A DNA stretch of 64,000 nt from Macrostomum hystrix (GCA_950097015.1 CATNEN010000034.1:1564501-1628500); one strand, 5' to 3'. Shown: positions 25,501 through 36,944, counted from the first letter of the stretch. A program made the numbers and translations. Notes: generated from the letters alone by a model not told the origin.

Positions 25501-28500
25501 CCCGTAGTTCTGGTGGCTCAGAGGGATTTCACCGTAGGTCTGGTGGATCAGAGGGATTTCCCCGTAGGTCCGGTGGCTCAGAGGGATTTCCCCGTAGGTC
25601 TGGTGGCTCAAAAATATTTCCCCGTAGTTCTGGTGGATCAGAAGGATTTCACCGTAGGTCTGGTGGATCAGAGGGATTTCCCCGTAGGTCTAGTGGCTCA
25701 GAGGGATTTCCCCGTAGGTCTGGTGGATCAGAGGGATTTCCCGTAGGTCTGGTGGCTCAGAGGGATTTCCCCGTAGTTCTGGTGGATCAGAAGGATTTCC
25801 CGAATGTCTGGTGGCTCAAAAATATTTCCCCGTAGTTCTGGTGGCTCAAAAATATTTCCCCGTAGTTCTGGTGGCTCAGAGGGATTTCCCCGTAGTTCTG
25901 GCGGCTCAGAGGGATTTCCCCGTAGGTCTGGTGGCTCAGAGGGATTTCACCGTAGGTCTGGTGGATCAGAGGGATTTCCCGTAGGTCTGGTGGCTCAGAG
26001 GGATTTCCCCGTAGTTCTGGTGGCTCAGAGGGATTTCCCCGTAGGTCTGGTGGATCAGAGGGATTTCCCGTAGGTCTGGTGGCTCAGAGGGATTTCACCG
26101 TAGGTCTGGTGGATCAGAGGGATTTCCCGTAGGTCTGGTGGCTCAGAGGGATTTCCCCGTAGTTCTGGTGGATCAGAAGGATTTCCCGAATGTCTGGTGG
26201 CTCAAAAATATTTCCCCGTAGTTCTGGTGGCTCAAAAATATTTCCCCGTAGTTCTGGTGGCTCAGAGGGATTTCCCCGTAGTTCTGGCGGCTCAGAGGGA
26301 TTTCCCCGTAGGTCTGGTGGCTCAGAGGGATTTCACCGTAGGTCTGGTGGATCAGAGGGATTTCCCGTAGGTCTGGTGGCTCAGAGGGATTTCCCCGTAG
26401 TTCTGGTGGATCAGAAGGATTTCCCGAATGTCTGGTGGCTCAAAAATATTTCCCCGTAGTTCTGGTGGCTCAAAAATATTTCCCCGTAGTTCTGGTGGCT
26501 CAAAAATATTTCCCCGTAGTTCTGGTGGCTCAAAAATATTTCCCCGTAGTTCTGGTGGCTCAAAAATATTTCCCCGTAGTTCTGGTGGCTCAAAAATATT
26601 TCCCCGTAGTTCTGGTGGCTCAAAAATATTTCCCCGTAGGTCTGGTGGCTCAGAGGGATTTCCCGTAGGTCTGGTGGCTCAGAGGGATTTCCCGTAGGTC
26701 TGGTGGCTCAGAGAGAATTCTCTGACGGCATGGTGGGTCAGATGGAATTTCCGATGGTCATGAGGGTTAAAGGGATTTCCCTTCTGGTCTGGTGGCTCAG
26801 AGGGATTTCTCCGATGTTCAAGTAGGTCAGTAGAAATCCCTAGTCTACTGGGTGGTCAGGTGAGTTCTTTTAGGAATTTAGCGCAGCAATGGATCCGTAA
26901 AACAAAATAGCGCTACAACATTACTTCAGCAACTGATGAACACAAAATACTAAAAGGTACAAAATATGAGCTAGTAGGCAACTAGCGACTCACGTTAAGC
27001 AATCAAATGGATTATTAATATGCGAGTGACCGTTGCGCAACTAAAAAAACGAAACCCTAGTTTTCCCAACGGAGGCGAATGAGGGGAGCAGGGAAAGCAG
27101 ACAAAGAGAGATGGGGAGAGGGGAGAGCGCCAATCCTTCAATTTTTTTCCGCGGACAGCAGAAGACAAAGATTGGAAAACAGAAGAAAAGTGGCGCTGAA
27201 CAATAATACGAGTAATAACTGCAGGAGGGCTGCGGGCAAAAGTACATCATTTGGTGACACTAGACCCGCAGCCAGCGAGGAGGCAATTCTGCCCATTTCG
27301 CTGACTCCTGAGCACAGATACTGTACGCAGGCACAAGCTTACACAGGTGTGTACATCTGCCCTGACTTTCTCATCGCCAGGCAGTGTACACTGTTACTGT
27401 GTCTAGGAGGTTGGTCCTCAAGGGCGTAAAATGCACGACAAGTCCCCAAGCCTGCTCTCTGCGGCTGCACCCCAAATGAACGTGGCCTCGTCGCGGAATC
27501 GAGCTCAGGGACCTTGTTGCGAGAGGCAAACGCCTAAAACTCTCTGCCATTCACCCCCCAAAGTAGCGCTTTGAATTCACTGGCTTGGGGAATCGAAACA
27601 CTAACCTCGGTGTCGCTTGTTTAAAGGAAGGCACTCTGCAACGCACAAGGCACAATTCAACTTTAAGTTCAGTGAGCTGTAAAATTGGTGGGGCGTGACG
27701 CCCCCGTCCAGTCCATGGACTGAGCAGGTGTACGCGGCGCAATCTTCTTCAGTGGCATGGGTTCTGATGGGAAGAAAGTGTTTCACCCGGGCGAATCTTA
27801 AACTACATTGTATCTGACAGGATGGATTTATACAGGGAGATAGTTGTGAGTAAGGCCGAGTGATCAATTTGCTAGATTTGAGCACAACACGATGGAGAGT
27901 CCGCTTCAGTGTGCGTGGCCTGAACCTAACGCGCGCGCCGCCTTTACCCACCTAAACGAAAATAAAAGTACATCTACCAGCCAGCCATCAGCTTTAAAGC
28001 CGCTCTCGCATTAACGGAGGCCGGGTTGGTGAGGACGCAAATCGGATTGTGAAAAAATCGGTGCTGGGTTGGGTAGGATTAGGATGTTAGGGAGAGTAAA
28101 GATTATGAAGCTGTGAGACGGCAGAGTCAGTTGTGATCTTGTGAGGAGGATATTGTGAGGCGGTGCAAGACTTTGCAGGACTGCGACATCGGATGAAAAA
28201 CAGTTAGACACTGATCATATATAGTGAGATGGGGGAAATAGAGAGGAAATGAGAGGGCGAAAGAGTTAGAGAGAGGGAACGAGGGCAAAGGGGAGAGAAA
28301 CGGGAGGGTCCGACAATGAGACACTGCAAGCACGGCTACATTACGCCTGACCGCACAATCGCCAATGTCACAGCATCTGCCGGGCAGTTTTCTAGTACAA
28401 CAATATCTATTATTAGCTGCCTGGGGATAAGGAATACTAGGGAGAAAAGGGGAGAAAATAGATTGAGAAGAAAGTTAAGCAAACGAAGGAGAGGCAGCAA

Positions 28501-31500
28501 AGAGGAGAGGCCGATGATGGAGAGGCGGTCAGTGGGAGTCGAGATATTTCCAGATTGGAAACGGAGACACAGCTCGGGACATTGGGCCGAGGCAACATTT
28601 CAAGGAGGCCTGCTAGAAGAGAAAGGATGAGGAGCAGAAAGAGATTGCATGGCAATGCCAAAGCAAACTGCTTCTAGAAGAAAGCTTAGCTGAAGGTCGC
28701 GCATAAATTTAGGAAGCCCCGCCAGCAGCTGGGAAGGGGATCTAAATCTTGCAATCTCAGCTTGGCCAATCTTCATATCTGTCTTTGGCTCTACAGTTTT
28801 CGCGGCATCCATTGAATTTCTCTCTCTCTCTATTTCTGTTCCGGACCAGACAGGAGAGTGGGTAGCGCCAACTGGCCAAGTGAGAGGAGAAGGGGAGAGA
28901 CAGCCGACAAGAAGCAAAGTACGGCCCAGCAGCGGGGGAGATTAAGGACTGGAGGCTGCGGCTGAGGATGGGAGCAGGGCGAGGTGGAAGTAAGAGAGCA
29001 GTGAGCTTGAGCAGTCCGGGGGGCAGGAGCTGAGGCAGGGGGCGGTGTCCGACCTCTACCATGCCTCCTCTCCTCTCGCTGCTGTCTCTGCCCAAGCTTT
29101 ATTGATTGGTAAGAGATGGAGGCTAGATAGAATAACTGGCTGCAGCTCTTTCAGTCGCCCAGGCAGCAGCTAGTACAGGCCGCGAGTACGGAGCTGAGGG
29201 ACCTCGGATGGGGGGCGGGCAAAGGTCTGAGAATGGCCCACAAGAAATGGCCCGGGGGGCGCTGGATGGCTGGCTGGTGTGGGCTGGAGAAGGACAGACA
29301 TAGGAGAGTGCAGGGGGAGATGGGCCCTGAACTGATGGACAAGTCCCCGAGAAGTGGGTTTTGAGCACGACTTAGGTCAGCAGCAGCAGCAGCAGCAGCA
29401 GCTATATTTTCTTAGTTAGGCAATACAGGTGCCAGACAAGAACTTGGGATGAAAAAGCAGAAACAGCTCCCACCGAAAATCAATAAAGAATTAAATTTTC
29501 CACATCCTCATTTTAAAACACAGTCACTAAGAGTTTAAACAAAAACATTAAAAATGCCGCTAACATGTAAAAGTACAACATATTGATGGGCGGAGTGCGC
29601 GCAGCTGCGGCATAGCAACTAGTTTTTATTATGAGTTCACTTACCCCCGCCTGGAAAAAAGGAAAGAAAATGAAAGCGGCATCAAGAAACAGACTCGGTG
29701 CAGTTAACAATTTCATCCACTGATATGCTGTCAAATTAGCAGATAGGCTCGAGTTATTATAAAACATGTTCAAAAACTCTAGCCAGTTCTTTAGATCACT
29801 CATGCCCAACGACGTGAGTTCGAATCTGGTACAATCGATGTGAAAGTGAGTGTGTACTCTGATTGACCATGATAAAATCAGTGCAGATGGAGGAAAAAAG
29901 CTCTGAGCGTTACTGAAATTTGTGGGATTTCAATGAGTCGGGATTTCAATGGGTCAGGATTTCGGTGAGCATGGATCCCTATGGAAAAGGATTTTTACCC
30001 GTGAAACGCCACTCCGTGCCGGGGATTTCATTGGCATTTCTACGACAAGAAAGTCAGCTGGCAGCTCACCTTTGCGCTTCTTGCAGTCGAAGTCAAGCCG
30101 GCGACCCTCCAGCTTCTTGCGATGATGCTGAGTTAGAAAGGTGAGTTTTTGGGAGGTGAATGATGCTGTGAGTAACCTTATTTGGCTCCGCCAAAGAAAA
30201 GGGGCTTATGAAACCGTAAAAAGCCTATTGCATAATCTTGATCATTCGTTTTTAGCCCAACTAAGCAACAATAATCCACACGAAAAATACTATTGATCCC
30301 CCTGCTCTGTGCTCACATTGATCTCTTTGATTTCACGATGCTGCAGACTGGTGAATGGGTCCAGAAAGTTCTGCTTCACGTTGTCCTCCAGGCTGTATTT
30401 GATCTCGGCCATCTGCTTGTAGGCCTCACCGCCCTCTACCAGAGCGTTGCCTGCGGGCGAACGGGAAATTAAAATATATTAAATCCGACAAAAGTATAAT
30501 GGAAATTAAGGTCGAGAGCCCTGCTGAAGGAAGAGTGGGGTAGAGAGGCCAGCTGAAGGATCTGGGAGAGTGGGGTAGAGACGCCAGCTGAAGGATCTGG
30601 GAGAGTGGGGTAGAGAGGCCAGCTGAAGGATCTGGGAGAGTGGGGTAGAGAAGCCAGCTGAAGGATCTGGGAGAGTGGGGTAGAGAGGCCAGCTGGAGGA
30701 TCTGGGAGAGTGGAGTAGAGAGGCCAGCTGAAGGATCTGGGAGAGTGGGGTAGAGAAGCCAGCTGAAGGATCTGGGAGAGTGGGGTAGAGAGGCCAGCTG
30801 AAGGATCTGGGAGAGTGGGGTAGAGAAGCCAGCTGAAGGATCTGGGAGAGTGGGGTAGAGAGGCCAGCTGGAGGATCTGGGAGAGTGGGGTAGAGAGGCC
30901 AGCTGAAGGATCTGGGAGAGTGGGGTAGAGAGGCCAGCTGGAGGATCTGGGAGAGTGGGGTAGAGAGGCCAGCTGGAGGATCTGGGAGAGTGGGGTAGAG
31001 AGGCCAGCTGAAGGATCTGGGAGAGTGGGGTAGAGAGGCCAGCTGAAGGATCTGGGAGAGTGGGGTAGAGAGGCCAGCTGAAGGATCTGGGAGAGTGGGG
31101 TAGAGAGGCCAGCTGGAGGATCTGGGAGAGTGGGGTAGAGAGGCCAGCTGAAGGATCTGGGAGAGTGGGGTAGAGAGGCCAGCTGGAGGATCTGGGAGAG
31201 TGGGGGTAGAGAGGCCAGCTGGAGGATCTGGGAGAGTGGGGTAGAGAGGCCAGCTGGAGGATCTGGGAGAGTGGGGTAGAGAGGCCAGCTGAAGGATCTG
31301 GGAGAGTGGGGTAGAGAGGCCAGCTGAAGGATCTGGGAGAGTGGGGTAGAGAGGCCAGCTGAAGGATCTGGGAGAGTGGGGTAGAGAGGCCAGCTGAAGG
31401 ATCTGGGAGAGTGGGGTAGAGAGGCCAGCTGAAGGATCTGGGAGAGTGGGGTAGAGAGGCCAGCTGAAGGATCTGGGAGAGTGGGGTAGAGAGGCCAGCT

Positions 31501-34273
31501 GAAGGATCTGGGAGAGTGGGGTAGAGAGGCCAGCTGAAGGATCTGGGAGAGTGGGGTAGAGAGGCCAGCTGGAGGATCTGGGAGAGTGGGGTAGAGAGGC
31601 CAGCTGAAGGATCTGGGAGAGTGGGGTAGAGAAGCCAGCTGAAGGATCTGGGAGAGTGGGGTAGAGAGGCCAGCTGAAGGATCTGGGAGAGTGGGGTAGA
31701 GACGCCAGCTGAAGGATCTGGGAGAGTGGGGTAGAGAAGCCAGCTGAAGGATCTGGGAGAGTGGGGTAGAGAGGCCAGCTGAAGGATCTGGGAGAGTGGG
31801 GTAGAGAGGCCAGCTGAAGGATCTGGGAGAGTGGGGTAGAGAGGCCAGCTGAAGGATCTGGGAGAGTGGGGTAGAGAGGCCAGCTGAAGGATCTGGGAGA
31901 GTGGGGTAGAGAGGCCAGCTGAAGGATCTGGGAGAGTGGGGTAGAGAAGCCAGCTGAAGGATCTGGGAGAGTGGGGTAGAGAGGCCAGCTGAAGGATCTG
32001 GGAGAGTGGGGTAGAGAGGCCAGCTGAAGGATCTGGGAGAGTGGGGTAGAGAAGCCAGCTGAAGGATCTGGGAGAGTGGGGTAGAGAGGCCAGCTGAAGG
32101 ATCTGGGAGAGTGGGGTAGAGAGGCCAGCTGAAGGATCTGGGAGAGTGGGGTAGAGAAGCCAGCTGAAGGATCTGGGAGAGTGGGGTAGAGAGGCCAGCT
32201 GAAGGATCTGGGAGAGTGGGGTAGAGAGGCCAGCTGAAGGATCTGGGAGAGTGGGGTAGAGAGGCCAGCTGAAGGATCTGGGAGAGTGGGGTAGAGAGGC
32301 CAGCTGAAGGATCTGGCACAGGTGGAAAAAGGAGCTCACCAAGCACAGAGTCGCTGCCAAGGTCCTTGCCATGTTTGACCATGGCCTCGCCAAGAATACC
32401 TTCAGGCTGCGGATAGACCATGCTCTTGTTCTTATTCTGCAGATTGTTGAGTCCCTTCACAGCTGTCATTCTAGCTCGGGCCACTGTTAAAGGAAAGGAT
32501 TTTTTGTAGCCAATGTGGTGGCAATATATCAAGCAATAATATGATTGTAGAAGAAATACTCACTAGGATTTGGCTGCAAATATTCCTGCGTTCTAGCGAT
32601 CAGATCCTCGACCATCTTGCCGGCTACGTCAATTTTCTGAAATTCGTGTCAAAGTAAAATTACCATAGAATAGCGATGAATTTTGCAACAAAGCAATTTT
32701 TCTTACCCGTTCCATTTCCAGGAAATCGGCATCCAACTCCGTGCCACGCGCGCCAGCGATTTTCTCATTGAAAAGCTGTTTCGGATTTTCCGGTGTCAAT
32801 TATATATATATGCATATGCATTTTATGTAAAAAGTAAAACAGGATTTCCAAAAGCCAATGAACAACTTAAATGAAAAGAAAAGAAAAAATATTCGTCACG
32901 TTTTTTTCTATGAGTGGTTTGTACACAGATGTACAAACAAAAGAATTTTTTTTTCTAAACTTTATATGTACTCTACATGAAAAATATTCCTCTGATTAAA
33001 GGTTTTTGATGCACTAGGTTTATAACAATTTATGATAACTATGGTAACTGTTTAATTAGCTCATTTTATGAACTCTAAGAAGATCTTAGCTAAGTACATC
33101 AGCACCTTCTTTGTAAATGTACTGCTGGTGGTGCTCTTGTACCATATATAAAGACTGTGTAATATCATGCACTATGAAGCCTGCACACAAACAAAAATGT
33201 ATACCCCAGAAACTATTGGTGCCCATTTTACAATTTGTTTAACTGAATTAATGGGTAATGGGAAATGAAGCATTCAGCATGCAAGTTGTTTTCCTTGGGG
33301 GCTAAAACATGAACTCTGGACATCTGGACCTATAACATGAAAGTCTGAGACTCTAGCTACCGACCTAGAGCCCCATTAAATGAAAAAAGGAAGAGAGTCA
33401 TTTGTTACTAGAACTCCTAGCACTAATAGTTCGACTAATTTCTAAGTGACTGAGCAATCACTTTAGTTAATAATTTGCAACTGATAAAAATTGTTGCTGC
33501 CAAGAATAGTTTGAAATTACTTAAATCAAGTTCAATTGGATAGATTAACTGACCAAAGCTTCAAATTTTAGTACCCTTAAGGTATTATATATCATTTATA
33601 TAATATATACATAATAAATAGTGTGTGCATATATGCCTATTGCCAATAGGTATGTATATATGAAATAATTGATGCAGGTTTTAAAACCTAAAAAAAACAA
33701 TTAAAATAAAAACTAACCAATGCACCCTCTAAACACAAAATGATGCGTAAACATATAACAAAGTTTTAGTCATTAAGCCATTTTAATTCAATGATTCCAC
33801 TGTCTAGCTATAATCTCTCTAATCTGTAATCTATAATAATCTGGTTATAATGCACTGCAATATCAAATATAATTTGAATATGCAATAATGCACTGAGCTA
33901 GCTGTCAATAGCTTCCAATAAACAGAAGCACAGACATTATTGGAAAGGGTTAATAAAAAGTCTTAGTCTTAGGTTATGAATTACTAACTCTAATGTCAAT
34001 AGAGATGTCATTAGAGTCATTAAAAAACAGCTTGATGACCACCAAAATATTATTATTAATATGGCTGCAGTCTGAAAAAGGCTTATAGTGGTTTATTTTT
34101 AGTATCTACTTGTTGTAGCTTTATTTCAAATGAGTTTATTTGTACTCACAACGAAACAGAAAGCAGAAAAAATACAAAAACCTAAATTATAAAATAACGT
34201 CAGATAATTGCTACTAAAATATGCTTACCTGGTTGGCTTTATTGAGTTGCTTTTTAAAACCGGCCAGAGACAT
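18841..34273 (-). CDS. sh3gl: Endophilin-A (N-BAR plus SH3), 10 exons and one cassette exon
   Basis: Exons are 34273-34229, 32775-32707, 32636-32564, 32483-32340, 30450-30317, 30127-30070, 24531-24425, 23537-23434, 21361-21168 and 19064-18841. They join without a phase break to give 383 residues, or 400 if the 51-nt exon at 20450-20400 is included. Residues 1-15 ([15 protein letters not shown]) are the amphipathic helix 0. The N-BAR domain extends to about residue 244 and includes [16 protein letters not shown] and [12 protein letters not shown] His/Gln-rich linker follows. The final 57 residues are an SH3 domain ([28 protein letters not shown]). By family knowledge endophilins bend membranes and recruit dynamin and synaptojanin during endocytosis and synaptic vesicle recycling. 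Introns 4, 6, 7, 8 and 9 contain tandem arrays. Confidence 0.96.
19065..19705. repeat. 13-bp tandem array in endophilin intron 9
   Basis: GGCAGATGGAGAT and GGCAGATGGATAT units alternate irregularly for about 48 copies. Since 13 is not a multiple of three and the unit has no plus-strand stop, all plus frames stay open. The array starts within a few bases of the acceptor of the SH3 exon, so its minus-strand copy (ATCTCCATCTGCC) forms the pyrimidine-rich tract there. Confidence 0.95.
20400..20450 (-). CDS. sh3gl: Predicted 51-nt cassette exon of endophilin-A
   Basis: The minus strand has an AG acceptor just before 20450 and a GTAAAT donor just after 20400. The 51 nt between them fit the phase-1 gap between exons 21361-21168 and 19064-18841. 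Included, it adds 17 residues, [16 protein letters not shown] plus one spliced codon, to the flexible linker. The flanking exons also join in frame without it. Alternative splicing is therefore possible but unproven. Confidence 0.6.
20686..21060. repeat. Degenerate tandem array of about 20-24 bp
   Basis: Units such as ACAGGTGAGACAGGCGAATA repeat with drift (GTTAAAATGCG, GTGAAACAGTTGG). It lies in endophilin intron 9, about 110 bp from the donor of exon 9. The plus strand shows many GGTGAG motifs, but the gene is on the minus strand, so these are not donors for it. Confidence 0.85.
21413..21893. repeat. 14-bp pyrimidine-rich tandem array
   Basis: The unit CATTCTACTCTCTC, with CGTTTTA and TTTTCTA variants, repeats about 33 times in endophilin intron 8, starting about 50 bp from the acceptor of exon 9. 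In the pre-mRNA the array is purine-rich. All three plus frames remain open, so frames of about 200 codons here are artefacts. Confidence 0.95.
22318..22692. repeat. Two adjacent tetranucleotide microsatellites
   Basis: A run of about 31 CAAA units (22318-22443) is followed after a short spacer by a CTAA run with CTTA and CTCA variants (22459-22692). Both are in endophilin intron 8. The first creates a spurious Cys/Leu/Phe/Val-rich minus-strand frame. Confidence 0.97.
23661..24254. repeat. 24-bp tandem array in endophilin intron 7
   Basis: A 24-bp unit (GCTGCGATTCTAGCTACGGT plus TCTT) repeats about 25 times with CGG/CTG and CTT/CGC variants. It is a multiple of three, so the minus strand reads as an 8-residue peptide repeat (ARIAARTV). 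It is intronic and has no coding role. Confidence 0.95.
24726..26820. repeat. 30-bp tandem array with block duplications, endophilin intron 6
   Basis: About 70 copies of a 29/30-bp unit (core GGTGGCTCAGAGGGATTTCC, then CCGTAGGTCT). Variants swap GGCTCAGAG for GATCAGAG or GGCTCAAAAATA. Blocks are duplicated at two scales. The run starting at 25058 recurs at 25327 (269-bp step), and the run at 25804 recurs at 26190 (386-bp step). Seven near-identical CAAAAATA units lie at 26428-26640. The array begins about 190 bp beyond the acceptor of exon 7. Confidence 0.95.
27244..27549 (-). mobile_element. SINE family A, copy 1 (minus)
   Basis: This is the reverse complement of the elements at 37833-38156 and 53091-53424. 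Shared blocks include GAGGCAATTCTGCC, AAGCCTGCTCTC (others AAGCCTTCTCTC) and CGGAATCGAGCTCAGGGACC. The head lies at the right end, next to a family B fragment. Confidence 0.8.
27635..27760. mobile_element. Possible SINE family B fragment
   Basis: The palindromic core CAGTCCATGGACTG followed by a GTACGC motif (27708-27735) matches the core of the family B copies at 37770, 45857 and 52833. The surrounding match is weak, so this is a tentative fragment. Confidence 0.4.
30516..32318. repeat. 35-bp tandem array, about 51 copies, endophilin intron 4
   Basis: The unit consists of GAGGCCAGCTGAAGG followed by ATCTGGGAGAGTGGGGTAGA. The few variants are GAAGCC, GACGCC and GCTGGAGG. One strand has no stop in any phase, which yields spurious minus frames of 655 and 687 codons. 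It fills intron 4 and ends about 20 bp from the donor of exon 4. Each unit carries one CAGCTG E-box-type palindrome. Confidence 0.97.
32776..34228. other. Endophilin intron 1, no array
   Basis: This 1.45-kb intron is AT-rich unique sequence between the helix-0 exon and exon 2. Unlike five of its sister introns it contains no tandem array. No nested gene or RNA gene was seen. Confidence 0.6.
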
Positions 34274-35580
34274 TGATAACAAGTAATTTTATATTTGAGC
34301 TAACAATAACTCTAAAATCAGACTAGCAATATAACCATTCAGTGACGGAAACAAACAACATACACCAATGACTGCTTTTGAGCGATATTAAAAACGGTGC
34401 TTTTACCACTGTTAAAAAATTACCGTCTCAAACTTGTCCATTTCTTATTTGCTTAGAAAAACAAAGTAATATAAGTATCTTCTTGTCATAATAAATAAGT
34501 ACGAACGCAAAGACTTGTAAACCAAGATATAAACTAAAATCTAAAATTATTTTTCCCGATTATATGATTAAAAGATCTATTATAGCAGCTAACGTAGCTT
34601 CATCTTGCTATGCTGGAAGTGCAGAGTTTTTGTACAGTAAGATATAAATGAGCAGTCTGAGAAAATCTCTATATGTTATATATCAAATATTTATTTCAAC
34701 ATACCTGTCGTAAATATTGATCGTAGAGACATTTTTTGCGTACGATTCTGTACGATTGTGTGTCAATCTCATCCAGCATGATCATCATTTATACTCATGA
34801 CACCCATGCACTTTTACAAGATTCAGCCTCTTACATGATGATTTAATGGTGCCTTACTTAGTTCGTACACACTCCATTTTTTAAACTAACATGCGAGTTT
34901 TAATTGTTTTTCTACACACTAGAAGTTCTTTTAACGTTTCTAGCGCATTCTTAATTAAACTTGGTTTTCTTTTAAATGCTCAACATCTCGAATGTATGCG
35001 AACCTGCAGTTAAAAATACATGCATTAAAGTAAGTGAGAATTTGTAGTTTAAAAGTTGCCTAGTCTAGTCAAACGCCAATTATAATGTAAACCTTCGATC
35101 GGTATAGTAGAAAAATGTTTTTGCTGTAGTACGCTCGTATATATCACGCAAGCACAGAGACTCATGCTCCGTTTGACTTTCGGATTCTGTATTTTTACTA
35201 ATGGTTGATGGTAATATAAATAAATCTCAGATTTTTTCCTTTTCTATATTTATTTTTAAGTGCATTGATTGTTCTTCTCTCCCACAAAAATGTTTTTTGG
35301 ACTTAGAGGAATTTTCCTACAATGTGCTAAAATCAGATATTTTAGCACATTTCTTAAAACTTTCACTCTTAAAACTTATTCAAAAAGTCATCCAGTCGAT
35401 GGCAAGTAGTGAATTTTTAAATTTTGCAAAGCAAATGTAAAAATCGCAAGTGACACACTAGTTTTATTCCAATATAATCTGAGATCAAACGAGAACGCCT
35501 TAAATTCTCACTAAAAGGTCATCGTTTAAAGAGTATAAAGTGCGTCTATTCTCAAATTTGTAGTAAGCTAAGAGGATAAA
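34274..35580. other. 5' flank of endophilin, no gene seen
   Basis: AT-rich sequence between the endophilin start ATG and the 3' end of the next minus-strand gene. It should contain the endophilin 5' UTR and promoter. A plus-strand frame at 35201-35440 has AT-driven composition and no recognised domain. Confidence 0.45.
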
Positions 35581-35584
35581 CAGA

Positions 35585-35590
35585 TTTATT
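35585..35590 (-). terminator. Poly(A) signal AATAAA
   Basis: The minus strand reads AATAAA about 62 nt beyond the stop codon of the 430-residue gene, a normal distance for its polyadenylation signal. Confidence 0.65.
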
Positions 35591-35651
35591 ATGTCTGGTT
35601 TTCTTGTTCTCGTAAGACGCGTCGATCAAAGAAGCCTGTATGAATTCCGAA

Positions 35652-36944
35652 TCACTGGGACGGCACCGGCACCCGTCCGTCGTCGCGACCGCCGCTGTGT
35701 CGATACTCGAACTCGCACATGCCTCGGCCGTTAACTACGCGACCGTCAGGCAGTTTGCAGCGAATCTCGGCCAGCACACAGTAGAGCTTGGCCTCCCAGT
35801 TCCAGCCACAGTAATAGGACGGCGAGTCAACTGCTCTCACCTCGAGCTCGTAGCGCCCGCCGCCCTGAACCGTCAGATCAACTTGATAGGTCTTTGGTGG
35901 CGGCTCAGTCTCACCGATCTGCCAGAGCGATTTTGAGCTGCCGGTGGCTGCCAGCTTCTTCTTATCCGGCGTGATGACGAACCCCGTGATGAGGTGGGTC
36001 ATGAGCACCGGAAGACAGACCAGGTGAAAGGCGATACATGTGAAGTCTTCAAGCACAAAGTACTGCAGTATGTACCGGTGAAAGTCGTTCCACTTCCTGT
36101 ACAGTCCGTAGCTGCGATCGCGCATGCTGTCCAGCTCCACGCACCACTGGCCGACGTCTTGCACTTTGATTTCGCCGGACAGGCGGCCAAACTGCTCATA
36201 GTGCGTCTGGTGCGCCTCACGCAGCCTTTCAAAGAAGTCGCCACTCCAGGGCTCACGAGCGATGGCCTCGCAGGTTGGCGCCGGGTCCATGTCTGTGTCG
36301 AAGTCGAAGCAGGGCGTCTCCGCTCGCCAGGTCAGGTCGAAGTCGACGCGTCGAAGCTGCCGAGCCCGGCGCTGCCGCAGTTCTCCACTGAAGGTGACGC
36401 GCCATTCGCTCATCGGAACCACTGTCTGGTAGGCGAGGCCGCCGGCGTTCCAGCTGTTGTCGTCAACGGCGTCAACATCCGTAGCTGGTCCCCAGGGCCA
36501 CTCAAGTACGTCGCCATCGAGAATTTCAACCGGGGGCCGAATAACCATGACACATTCGGCTTTGCGATGATGCCGACGCTGGATCCCGGCGCCGAGGTAC
36601 CAGCCATCGCGGCTGTAGCCGTTGAAATAGGCGGCGTCGATGGCCTGCGGGTGCGTGCTCAGTGGTTGAACTCGCTCCATTTCGGCCACGCTGGCCCGGC
36701 TCTTCTGGCCGTAGCCGCTGCCACCGCCACCTTCGCCGCTGCTGCCCCTCAGCTTTCGCAGAGTCAGCAGGGTGTAGAAGGCGATGTACTTTAACGGAAA
36801 GAACAGGCCGGGCTGGCTGTACACGCCGAGGTATTTTCTAGCGCCATCCTCGGACTTAGTGGCAGCTTGTTGACGTCGCGATGAAAATAATAGCGTCGCT
36901 ATGGCAACGACGGCGCCTGCGCAGATGTACAGCACCACTGACAT
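35652..36944 (-). CDS. Membrane-anchored protein like the N-terminal region of metazoan PEP-synthase-like proteins
   Basis: A single GC-rich exon encodes 430 residues from a clear ATG. Residues 3-22 are hydrophobic (VVLYICAGAVVAIATLLFSS) and look like a signal anchor. A second partly hydrophobic stretch follows near residue 50 (FFPLKYIAFYTLL). The body has motifs I associate with the region before the PEP-synthase domains in some invertebrate proteins: MERVQPLSTHPQAIDAAYFNG, VEPM/VVPMSEWRVTFSGELR-type segments, WNDFHRYI, and near the end DSPSYYCGWNWEAK and GRGMCEFEYRHSGG. The nucleotide-binding and phosphohistidine domains are absent and a stop follows. It is therefore either a stand-alone member or a shortened gene. 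The biochemical role is unknown. The family link rests on memory and is moderate; the open frame itself is secure. Confidence 0.7.
   Translation of the reverse strand: MSVVLYICAGAVVAIATLLFSSRRQQAATKSEDGARKYLGVYSQPGLFFPLKYIAFYTLLTLRKLRGSSGEGGGGSGYGQKSRASVAEMERVQPLSTHPQAIDAAYFNGYSRDGWYLGAGIQRRHHRKAECVMVIRPPVEILDGDVLEWPWGPATDVDAVDDNSWNAGGLAYQTVVPMSEWRVTFSGELRQRRARQLRRVDFDLTWRAETPCFDFDTDMDPAPTCEAIAREPWSGDFFERLREAHQTHYEQFGRLSGEIKVQDVGQWCVELDSMRDRSYGLYRKWNDFHRYILQYFVLEDFTCIAFHLVCLPVLMTHLITGFVITPDKKKLAATGSSKSLWQIGETEPPPKTYQVDLTVQGGGRYELEVRAVDSPSYYCGWNWEAKLYCVLAEIRCKLPDGRVVNGRGMCEFEYRHSGGRDDGRVPVPSQ

Larger units (their letters stand above)
26821..30069. other. Rest of endophilin intron 6, with SINE copies and purine-rich DNA
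   Basis: Besides the SINE copies listed separately, this part of the intron has purine-rich and pyrimidine-rich patches (28220-28660, 28970-29060), a CAG run at 29380-29402 and AT-rich unique sequence. A minus-strand frame at 29513-29809 is hydrophobic but has no recognisable family. No nested gene is supported. Confidence 0.5.

Noticed and set aside
24939-26697. Several 70-139-codon frames
   Set aside because: They are 30-bp array units in endophilin intron 6, broken wherever a 29-bp unit shifts the frame.
29513-29809. Hydrophobic 98-codon minus frame
   Set aside because: It is AT-rich, lies in an endophilin intron and has no conserved motif; hydrophobicity follows from T-rich codons.
30426-32532. 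Minus-strand frames of 655 and 687 codons
   Set aside because: They overlap in two frames, consist of the 35-bp array, and lie in intron 4 of endophilin, whose exons on both sides join in phase.
35994-36794. 266-codon plus frame
   Set aside because: It is antisense to the GC-rich 430-residue exon and has no recognisable domain.
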